Shown here piece after piece: positions 51,224 to 63,200 of a stretch of DNA of 64,000 bases. The first letter of the stretch is position 1; each line of letters begins with the position of its first letter. The notes beneath the pieces were generated by a model. The model ran no database searches. It was not told the DNA's origin and saw only the letters and a list, made by a program, of their open reading frames with translations. The DNA comes from Limanda limanda (taxonomy: Eukaryota > Chordata > Actinopteri > Pleuronectiformes > Pleuronectidae): positions 16,328,007-16,392,006 of the forward strand of contig NC_083637.1 in the NCBI RefSeq assembly GCF_963576545.1, read 5' to 3'. The position numbers and the translations under genes were made by a program.

Positions 51224-54200
51224 GTAAGTGCATTTGGGGCCTTGCAGATGTAGATTTCTGCTTTTTAAGCCAGCCATGTTCCAGTGACCTCGGTTAGACA
51301 CCTCCGCACCACAGCCACCGTCAGAGGCTTAGAATTAAGGTGTCAGCCAAGGCTGCAGCAGCCAGACGAGAAAGAATACTTACATCTACACAGGTGGCAC
51401 CGAGCTCGCAGTCTGGTCGGTAGTCCAAACCTTTGGTGGTGAAGAGTTTACAGGGTCTTAACCTTCTGCCACATACAATTACTGCAGTTGTGGCTTGCGC
51501 TCATTAGCTGCTGTTCCACCAAATAAACAAGTGCAATGTGACCTGGCAACAAGACTCTATTATTGGTTTCTTCTTATGTCTTTTTTTGTGAAATGGTTGC
51601 ACGTGCTCCTTTAGTATTATCCTAATGATTCTTGATTAAGATTTTTAAAAGCCTTCCTGCCTATGCTTTAGTCACAAGTCATAAACCCTATTTTGAGTAT
51701 AGAAGAGAAGCATACAACAGTTTTGAAGACACATTTGAATTGAAGGCACTCTAGCAGCCGTGGTTCAGGGATATTTTTTTCTTAGTTATCACACTGTGCA
51801 TCAGAGCTGAGAAAGGATGTTATTTTGTATTCTAAACACAAATGTTGTATTTTCTTGGAGAAAATATCTTCATTTTCCCAACAGTATGTGTCCACTATTG
51901 ACATTTCATAACTTTTTCCCTGAAAGGTTGGAGTCTGTGGTCAGGGTCACCCAGGAGCCACAGCAACATTTGGAAACTGTAACACAAAGCCAAACCTTCG
52001 AAATCCTGTTACAAACGGTTTCGCTATTTCTCTGCAGATACGCAGTGTGCCTTGGAGGCTGTGGGGAGACTACAAGCTAAACTGAAGGAGCGGGGGGAGG
52101 CTCCCACACAGGAGAAGCTCTCCCTGCTGAAGACCGTCCTGCAGAGCCCCCTGTTCCACCACATACTCAGCTTACAGCAAGCTAAGCGGAAGCCCCTGGC
52201 CAAGGTACAGCATGAGTATGAGTGCGTAGGTGTTCGGTGTACGCTGAATGGTTGGGGAAGGAGCCGGAATCGTTCCCAAAATACTGAATGCGGGAGCCAA
52301 ACGAGATGAGTAATCAGCTTACCTAAGCTTACCACTAAAGCCCTGAGAAAGAGCAAGAGAGGGAGAGAGGGAGTGTGAAGGAGAGAGGGGAAGGAAGAAG
52401 TGGCGATGTATCGTGTTGAGGAGTTTGCAGAAGTCGTCTGTACTATTGTCATGAGTGTTAAGCTGAAGTGTGTGTGTGTGTGTGTTTGTGTGTGTGTGTG
52501 GTATAGATATAACTGATGTTGTGGGGACCTACATCTGTTATCAACCTCAGAGGGACTTGTCTCTTAACATAAATCCTTACATTTTAAGGTGAAGAAGTGT
52601 TAAGGTTAGGTTAAGGTTCAGGTTCAGATTCAGATTCAGGTTTAGGTTCAGGTTCAGGTTTAGGGTGAGGGTGAGGAAATCACTGTGTAGGTCAATGTAA
52701 TGTCCTCTGAAGGCACAAAGACTAGATTGTTTGTGTGTGTATATGTGTTTGTGTGTGGTCCAGGTATTACTTACAATTATGTTTTGTGGACCTTAATCTG
52801 TTTGCACAGTCGCATTATGGGGTCCCCATAGTGTAAATCATTAAATGTTAAGGTGAATACACGTTCTAAGGCTAGTTAAGGTTTGGTTTAGTTTAGTTTA
52901 AGTTTAGTTTTAGGTCAAGGTTTAGCTTTTTGCTTGATGGTTTGGGTTAGGGTTTGGCATGTATAGTAACACACAGTGTGCGCGTGTGTGTCTGTGTGTG
53001 TGTATTGTATTGTTGACAGTATCAAGGCCCACATATCTGTCAGTGGTGAACATTGCGGCTTGGTAATTGCTTGTTGTGGTGTGCCATTACAGGCTAACCC
53101 TATAAAGTCCCAAAGTCTACACGCACAGGCGTTACCACATTGTCAGTGAGGCGTTTGCCAGAGCTTTTTATCATCTCCACTTTTCAGGAAACAAATGTCA
53201 AAGGGTTTCTTTTATTTTTATCCGGAAAGACACTGACACCTGTTCTATCAGTTCAAGTTCCTGTATATTGTATAAAAAAATACTTGAATATAAGTGCAAA
53301 TTCTTGCGGTGTGAAGTCGCCCTATTGGTGTTTTGATAGTGTTTTATCTTTTGTTCAACTACTGCTCCTCCAACAGGTTTCAGAGTTGTTAGAGCGGAAC
53401 GGCACATAAATCAAAACAGCATCTCCTGAAATTAGTTTTTCGACTTTGAAACAGAAAATCTCAAAGACAAAAGGGTTGTATTTTGTGTTTGTTTGGTATT
53501 GAAGAGAAACCTTTATCTAAGATCCTTGGGTTTCTGCTCTCTTATCTTTTCCCTCTGCTCCATTTCAAACATATTCCCCTATATCTTTTTTTCTGTCCTC
53601 TCTCCCTACTCTCTCTCCCACCTCTTTCCTCATCGACTCACAATTCTCTCTGCTTTCCTCGACTTCTTTATCCTTTCCATTTGCCCACAATCACTCTCTC
53701 ACCGTCGTCCCATTTCTCTCTGCCTCGATATCTCCTCTCTTCAATTAATGTTTTCACCTTTCTATCAACCCCTGTTCCACCATCTCTTTATCGTCCTCAT
53801 CCATTTTCCCTAACAATCTTTCTCCCTTTCCTTGCATCCTCCAATCCTACTCCATTTCATCTGTTTCCTCTCAATCCCATTCTCACAACTCGCCATGTGT
53901 CGTTATCTGCTCCTAGCAGGGGAAGGGCATTTCAAAGTCTGTATCCATGAACTGTGGACCATGCCCGGGTGTACCAGTGGGGTTGAAGACTCTGTGTCAC
54001 AGTGACTCTTACACATGGGCCATGGAGAACAGATCCGTCCACAGGGAGGGCAGCATGTCTTCCCTGGGCTCGCAGGATATGTCCTTCACGGACCTCTATC
54101 CCAACAACTGCACTCACACCGAATCGCAGGTATGTAAAATATCCATCATAAATGAAAGGTCATTTGAGAGGACGTTGAGTAATGGGGGGGGGGGGGATTT

Positions 54201-57200
54201 TATATTTAAAGCACTCACTTCATGAAACGGGCAAATCATTTTCTTTTTCTTTCAATTGTAAAATGTAACAGGTCACCATGGGAAATGTCACACATCACAT
54301 TTGAGAATATCACATTCCATTATAAAACACTAGCAAAGCAGGATTTCACATCATCTGGGGATTTCGGTTGAGCGTTATCCGCTGCTCCGATAACCCAGTG
54401 TCATTTACGGTTTGCTTTTATTTGATATGTGACATTTATTTTTTAGTACTGCACGCCCCCTCGGATCTCCCGCACCATGTCGATGGGCAGAAACCTGGCT
54501 GCTATCGCTCACGAGGTACAGTAATCTTACAAGTGAGGTGTAACTGTAGAGATAAATGTGTGTCTGTGGATGTAGATAAGCAAGTGTACCAAGCACATGC
54601 AGCACTAGCCTGTTAGTGCTGGTTCACCTTTTTTTTTACTGGATTAATTGGAATAGATTTTCCTCTCTCTCTCTTTCTTTTCGCCGGATTAGAGGCGTCA
54701 TGTGGAGATGATTGAGCTGACCAATGACGGGAAGGGCCTTGGCTTTGGCATCATAGGAGGGCGGAGCACAGGAGTCATGGTCAAGACCATCCTTCCTGGA
54801 GGAGCTGCCGGCCGGGTAAAACCACTTGTCAGTCACAGTTTATGAAAGTCACATAGACAAAGCTTAAATAAAGTGCCAGTCTAACATTTTGGCTTTAAGA
54901 GAAAGGAGCTAAAACCAAGTGTTCCATATCAAGATCCTGTGGCTGTGGAGAGTCATAAGAGTAGAATCAATCTCATCATCAAATCAAGTTTTCCAAGTTG
55001 TCACACTATTCCTTTCTTTAATGAATGAAATCTTACAACAAACACCTTATTGAAGTGTTTTATTTGGTGAAATGTGTTGACTAGAATGTGTTTGAATATT
55101 TTAACAAAGACCAGTTTCTGAATATTTTTTGTTGGAATGGGGCCCCTGCAGGATAAACGCCTGCGTAGTGGAGATCAGATCCTGCGCATCGGAGACACAG
55201 ACCTGGCGGGCATGAACAGTGAGCAGGTGGCACAGGTGAGGCATGGTTTGTTGAAACTTCACAAAAGTTGATGATGAATTTGACTGCTACATAAGTCATT
55301 TTTTTGTAATCATAATACATTATTCCGTAGGTGTTTGAATAACAACAAACTGTAACTTAGCAGTAGCCGGTTCACTGTTTTTAATTTTTTATGAAAAGCT
55401 CAGGTAGAAAGATGAACCAGTGATACATTTGCCACAATTGCCAGCTTGGCTTGAACTTCCTTTTCTTTTGTAAAACTGAAAAAAACAACATTCTTCAAAG
55501 CCTCTTTAACTGCAGTTTTTACCAACCATGAAGGATCTGTAGGTGTTTTCTATCCTCTGGACTCTGGAGGCAGCATTTAGCTCATTGCTACTTGAATCAG
55601 AATCAGGTTTATTGGCCAAGTAAGTTTGCACAAACAGGGAATTTGACTCGGTAAAGTGGCTCTCAGTGTGCTTACACAGAATACACATCACAAAAAAAAA
55701 CAGGACAATACGAACAGTCACAAAACAATACAAAATACAAACAGTGCGACAGTCTAAGAAAAGAAGTGCAGGTATAACACGGTATGTGTATTTCAGTTAT
55801 ACAGTGAAGTGAAATAAGATAACCATAATTAAATATAAGTATAATATATATTATATATAATATAATATAATTTCGGAAGAAACTGTACAGTGGTTATTAT
55901 AAAGATCCAGGGTTATTGCACAGTGCCAGTGGGTTGGCTATTCAGAAGTGAGATGGCGAGAGGGAAGAAACTGTTTTTGTGCCTGGAGGTTTTGGTCAAC
56001 AGAGATCTGTGGAAATCTGACGGAAATTAAACAGCACACTAGAAAATGTTAGAAAGCGTCAGTAAGTGTTTTCAAATATTTCTGTGGTTAAGAAGAAACA
56101 AATATTCAATGATGAAAACTGATTGGCTGGTTATAAAAAAAGTATGTTCTGGTCCTTTATTTTTTCTGTCATCCTCTCTTTTTATTCTCTCACAAATCAC
56201 CACCTGGCCCAGGTGCTGCGGAATGCTGGTACCAAGGTGAAGCTGCTCATTGCCAGGGATATCACCAAGGACAACCACCTATCCTCACCTGCCCTCAGCC
56301 AGGACAGCTTGGATTGCACGGTGTGTAGAGCAATATAGTGCAAAAATGAATGTAATCATAATCCTTTTTATTAAATATTTGTTGATTCACTGGCATTAAA
56401 TGTGTGATAAAGTATGCTCTAAACCCAAAGCATGAGCATAAAATGTGTGGCTCTGTGTCCTTTTCCAGCTCAATGACTTGAATGATGAGTACGAGTTCAG
56501 TGTGCAGTTCACTAAAAACAGCCGGGGCCTGGGATTCACCATCTCTAGCTACATAGGTGACCTCAATTCAGGTAATAACATCTCCCAAGTCACCAGAAAC
56601 AAACTGGATCAATAATAAAACTGTTATGACTCTCTGACTTATGCAAAATATTATTGATGATCTGTGAGTTTTTAAGGAACGACAAAATCAATACTAAATT
56701 TCTTTTTTATGCATCTCTACCTCCTCAGTGTACAGTGCCGGTGTGATGGTGAAGAGCATAGTGAAAGGCAGCGCTATTGATCAAGATGGACGCATCCACA
56801 TTGGAGATATTATACTATCTGTGAGTTCCACCAAATTCGCAATAGATACCTTTTTCATTTAGCTCCCTGTAGACTCTGAATACCCTCTTGTCCCAAATAT
56901 ATTCTCTGCTGAATGTTAACGATTTCAGACTCTCAATATCTGCACTGTTTGCAACTTTGAGTAGCTCCACACTCACCAATTAGGTTCTTTTTTAGCTGAT
57001 AAAGTAGAATTCAAGGTTTTCTTTTTTACTTTTGCCCCATCCATCTCTTCATCAACTCTTGTTTGAAATTTACTTTCCATCTTGCTCTATCTCTATATTT
57101 TTGATGACTATTGATCTTTTCTGAGTTCCAATTTAATTTACCTGCACTTGTTGTACATTCATACCATCCACTCCATCCACAAACACTTCTGTCTGCATCA

Positions 57201-60200
57201 TAACTTCGCCTTTCCGTTCATCCCTAAGACTCATATATATTTCCTTTAAAAGTCATCCGTCTGTTTCAAATGACGTAGCTGTCACTGCCCACACACTCCC
57301 ATACACTTTTTACGTTGGCATGTTAGCATGCATCCACCAGAGGGTTAGACCACAACAAACATGCAAGGCAGTGGAGAAGGTTGAAGTGATAATGTACCAA
57401 GAGATTATGAAAGAGACCGATGTTGAAGGGCATGTTAACATCGTGTTGATACCTCAAACTTGCAAAGTCTCTCCTCACGAGTTTGGCTATTTTGCCTCCT
57501 GTGTTTGTCTCGCTTGAACTATTGGCTGTATTGCCCTACCATGATTCCCAGCGGTGCTACTCCGATTGGTCGGTTTTGTCCCCCTTCGTAAATTAAGATG
57601 ACTACAATTACAGATTAAATGAACAACGATTACATACGAAAGGCTCCGTCCATTTCCATATACGTAGCCTATCTAACATTGAGCATAAATGAGCCTTTAC
57701 TCTTTTCATTGACTTCTTTCCCTGTCCCTGCCCACAGGTAGATGGCGTGAGCATGCATGGCTGCAGTGAGCAGAGGGCAATGGAGGTGCTGAGGAGGACG
57801 GGGCCCCTGGTCCGACTGAGGCTGCTCAGGAAATCCGTACGTCTGAGTCACATCCTGCCACCGGTTCCTCCCCTGCAGCCGCTCCGGCACTCCCACAGCT
57901 TCCACGAGGGGAATCCCTACAGAGTGGGCCTCAACAGGATTCAAGAGACAGGTGCTTTGAGCTGGGAGGGTGTATTGGGTTTGGGCTAAGTGAGCAAATT
58001 TTGATTTGCCAATGTGCAGTGATTTAAACCTGTGTTAATTAGGGATGGGGGAAAAAATCGATTCAGATACAAATCGCTATTCTTGTGAATGACGATTTTA
58101 AATCGATATGCTGCCTCCCAAATCGATTAAAAAAAAAAAAAAAAAAAATTGGTTTATACCGGGGGGGATATATTGGGGGAGCAACATCACCCCAGAGCAT
58201 GTTGACCAGCCCTTGTTTTTGCACAAGAATCTAAACATACCCAAGCACTAGCTTTGCATCGGCTACATGCAAACAACAATAGCCTACTTTTTGTTTATTT
58301 GAACGTTTATATTTTAAGTAAACTTTTATTCATTCTATTTAATTTATCTTTTATTTATTGTTTAAAAGTAGCCTAAGTGGCATAAATTTCTTAATCTGTC
58401 AGTTTGTGTGCAGTTGACAGGGGCTATACAATAATAGGGCACATTTTTATTTATTTTCTCTATTGGCTGCCCGGCAGTCATTAAGTTTATGTTAATATTT
58501 GAAATAAAACTGCTAAAGCTCTAAGTGAATTTGACTGTGTTGTATTTGAAGAAATGATTCAACATTTTCCCATGGTCCAGTATTTAAAAAAAAAAAATAA
58601 CCAAAAGAAATCCCAGGAAATCGTGATATCGAATCGCAATACTTACAGAATCGCAATACCCACAGAAATCGCAATACATATCGTATCGCCACCTAAGTAT
58701 CGTGATAGTATCGTATCGGGAGGTCCCTGCCGATTCCCGTCCCTAGTGTTAATAATCAGACAGGATATCTTGTTAGATAATGAGAAAAATTGCCATATCT
58801 GTTCAAACAATGAGCTTTGTGAATGATGAACTTCATCTTCTCTTACATGTTTGCTTGGAAACTGTACACATTATCATTTTTTTTCAAACTCAAATATGAT
58901 TGAATTTCTGCTGAACTGTGTTTCTCCGTCCCCCAGGAATCTGCTCCCTGCGTGAGATCTCCCGGCGAGCAGCATACGCCAACAGACGACCCCGACATGA
59001 TTTCAGAAACGGTAAGCTTCCCTTCCCATGCTGCACTGCAGTCTGGAACTGGATCATGGGGCTTAGTCTGATATGCTAATTGGGCTCAGGGAACAGCGAT
59101 GTGGCAGTGAGGCATGCTCGCTGATGGGAGTCTATTTATAGTGTTGTGCAGTTCTGTGTTTATCCAACTCATTCAACTCATTCCAGATGATTTGTCTCTC
59201 GGCCCGCCTGCATACGTGGCTTTATTTAGACAAGGATTTTTTGGCTTGATTAGAGAGTACAGTCAAATAAGCGCTGATTGCTGTGAGGCTTTAATAGCTG
59301 AACAAGAAAATATTAGTTTGCCAAACAAAAAAAAACACAAGATGCTGGATTTGAATTTGCATGCTTGTGTCCACATATTTGTGTGTTGAAATCTCGATTT
59401 TCCACCTTGAGAACTACATCATCTTCTCTTTATAAAACAGCTATGCTGATGCTTTCACATAGTTTCCTATTTTTGCATTGATTAGATCTCGAGCCAGGAA
59501 CAATGTGATTAGGGAAGTGTGTTGTCACTCTTTCTTTACCTGTGTGTGTGTGAAATGAGGGTGATGGGTTTTTTGTGCACAATTTACAGGCGGGAAACTG
59601 ATGCCAGCTGAAGAGGAGTACCTGAGGAAGAGGTGGCAGCATGCGGTTGGACCCCGATATGAAGTTATTGTACGTCCCTCTGTAAAGTAGATAAGAATTT
59701 AAGTGTAGCTTCATCCCTTTTTGGCTGAAGCAACTCTGGAAATTCAAAAAATTACCTTAGAACACAGTGCTGGGAGGCGGAGCTAAGAGTCGCCTATAGA
59801 AAGGGTTGACACTACGTAAGGATTGGCCATGCAAGTTCCAATTGTGTCTTGTTATTATTAGTATTGTATGTATGTTGATATAGTATTTTTAGATTGTACA
59901 ACATTTTACCTGCATTATTAGAAGTACATAATAACATAATCATAATAATATATACACAATTACTCATCTACAGACAAAAACACTACTTACTTTCTACAGT
60001 ATGAAGTATCTGCTTTTCTTCCCTTGTTTTCCACCGCTCATTTGTCCCTGTGCTCTCTTAGGTGTGTCAGCTGGAGCGTTTCAGCGAGACAAGTGGTCTG
60101 GGCATCAGTCTGGAGGCTCGGGCAGGACATCATTACCTGTGCTCCGTCTTACCTGAGGGGCCCATTGGCCAAAGCGATAAGATCTTCACTGGAGACCAGA

Positions 60201-63200
60201 TATTGGAGGTAACCAACTGAAGCTGATCCTCTCAGCCCAGTGTTCTGCTACTCATCCTTTTAGTCAGTCGACAAAGATATGATCCGTGAGGGAAGGATGA
60301 CTTCGGCACATCTTGAGGAATATAAGTGGATGGATCATAAAAATGTTCCGTCATGGATCATCATCAGTTCACACAACCATAGTTTCTCTCGTGTTTCCAG
60401 CTTTCAAGCATTTGAGTAGTCAGTAGTGTGCCAACAGTCCACTTATGAAACCACATTTAAATTCACTAGATCTGGAATTCTATTTTCATCTGCACTCATA
60501 AATAGCAGGCTCCTGAATGTGCTAATTTAAAAAATATATTTATACTTTTTGAGAAATCAACAAAAATAATGAAAACGCTGTTTAAGAAAGTGAAAAATAA
60601 ATTCATGGTTCCCTCCCCTGATCCAGATTTGCACCAAAATTGTATAGGTTCTTCCTTGGGTTAGGCCTTACCCGCCTCAAAGTGTAATATATATATATTT
60701 TTGGGTGTTATCCGGCTAACACACAAACAAATGCAAACGAAAACTGTAATAATAATAGCCATATGGTAATAATAACCTGGTCTTTAAAGCACAGTTACAG
60801 AACAGTTACACTACTTGGTAGCATCATGCATTTCCAATACCTACATATACACAAGACATTCTAGCTTGAACCATACGGTAAAGTATGGTTTTCTCAGAAT
60901 GTCAAGGAAACTATGAAACTTTTTTCCCTTAAGGCAGTGAAATCAGTTTTAAGGAGGTGGGTGTGAGTGTGTGTGCCTCTGTGCAGCTGTGCCTGTACTG
61001 TAGGGGGAGAACTTGCCCTCCTTCCCTTCCACTGGTGCAAGTTCAGACACCCACACATATCACTCATCATGATGAGCAGTCATTGTACCGGAGCTCGTCT
61101 TGGAGACGTTATCCACGGCTAACTGCCTTGTCTTTCAAATCAAAGTACATAACACAGAAATTGAGACTCTACAATATGGTATAGAGAAACGCAACCAACC
61201 ATTCACTTTTTGTGTATGTATTAAATATATTGTACACAGTAGTACATGTACATATAATGGAGAATCAAATATTTTGTATAATCACTATATTCTTATATTC
61301 TCTTCCTCTTTTAAATTGCTTTAAAAAAAATTGATATATGTGGTTTTACTTGTGGTCTGAACTCACTTTAATTTTTAAGTCACCTTACAACATAATTATA
61401 CTTCTCTTTGTTATACTTGTTTTATTTATTTATTTTGTATCATTCTTTAATATTACAATTATTCTTTCTGTCTTCTATTTCACATTTTGAATAATATTAA
61501 TTTTACATTCATTATTTATAATAGACAGTTTTATATTTATACATATTAATACACAATTTATCCTCCTGCCAGGTGAATGGGATCCCTCTCATTGGAGAGA
61601 CACATAAGGAGGTGGTCAATCTTCTGAAGGAGCTGCCGATCCATGTATGTCTGGTGTGCTCCCGAGTCGCCCCCCCTTCAATTCCAGACAGTGATGAGGA
61701 AGATGATGATGAAGTCCGCCTCACCCTGAAAGAGCTGCTGGCTGAGTTCAATGACAAGGTAAAGGCAGTGGGGCTTATTATACGTGTTCAAATCCTTTTC
61801 CTTAAGTCCATATAAACTACATCTACTCTGCATTTAAAAGTACAATTCAAAATGCAACTGAAATGATATTCTTCTCTGTGTCCTCTCTCCCCCCCTCTTG
61901 TTCCAGTTGGACCAGGGTTGTGTCATCCCCTGTCCTACGGCTGAGGACATCACCAAGCGTGGCGTACCACCCATGTCACCTCCCTTGGCCATGTGGGAGA
62001 GAGAGGCTCAGGTGGTCGAGCTGGAGAAAGGCGAGTCGGGCCTGGGCTTCAGTATCCTGGACTACCAGGTCAGAGACGTGCCCCCGAGTCTTTCTACAAA
62101 TAGAACAGACAGCAATAGGCTACAGTCGAAGAATATCGGTGTCAGGTTGGATCGGGAGAACACCAAGAGAATAGAGAAGCAGACACTCTTGTATTCTACA
62201 GGGAGAATTGTTGTATTCTGTGCATTTATGTTCCAAGACTTTCAAGCCATGTTAAGACATAGCAGCTTTATTAAATCTGACTGCTCCTCTATGAGACCAA
62301 CTAGTCAATTTTTTCTTTTCCTATAATAAAAAAATTCTCTTTCATCCTGTTGTTTAATCTCTCGTTTTAATTTATGCAACAAATGTTTCTCAATATCTTC
62401 AGTAACCCGACTATACTCTTTTTTTTCACTCCAGGATCCGGAAGATGTCACTAAAACAGTGCTGGTCATCCGCTCCATGGTGCCTGGGGGTGTAGCAGAT
62501 CAAGATGGTCGCCTGCTGCCCGGCGACCGCCTCATGTTTGTCAATGATACTGACCTGGAGGGTTCCAGCCTGGATTATGCTGTGTATGTCCTTAAATCCA
62601 CTGGTTATGGCCCTGTCCGCATCGGTGTTGCCAAACCCCTGCCGGTATGTGCAGATAATTAAATTTAAGTGTTTGATTTGATATCTGTCAGCAGAGGGTA
62701 ATGATGGGAGCGGTGGGGAATACATCCAATAAAGTTCATAGTCTCAGCTCGGAGTCAACAGCACCTTAACTGCTGGGCGTCCTGGGCAGCCCACGATTTC
62801 ATTTCATTAGATGTTTATTTCAGTATTTGTGTGAGACACATTACTTATAGTTTCATATTTGAGACATAGCACTTTTAACTTAAAGGAAAGAAACTTCACA
62901 ACAAAGGAGAGCGATGATCCTTTATTAGAGTATATGTGTATTATCTTGAACTTTTTAGAGATTTGGCTATTGCAGATAGTTGAAATGCCTTGAAAATGTA
63001 GGTATTTCATCTCAATGTGCTTTTATGAAGATATCAAATATAAAAATTGCAGGGGCAGTAAGGGTAGCTGTGGCTTAGGGGTTAGAGCGGTATGTCCACT
63101 AACAAGAAGGTTGCATGTTTGATCCCAGTTTCCCTGATTCCATGACCCAAAGTGTCCTCGGGCAAAATACTGAATTCCAGACGGCCGTGCCAACAGTGTA

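Noticed and set aside
53140..53409. 89-codon frame in the L27-downstream intron as a missing PDZ1 exon
   Set aside because: No GLGF-type loop or other PDZ signature, and no acceptor and donor pair in a matching phase.
63060..63130. Functional tRNA gene
   Set aside because: Only A- and B-box-like parts survive; arms do not fold into a sound cloverleaf and a SINE core follows.
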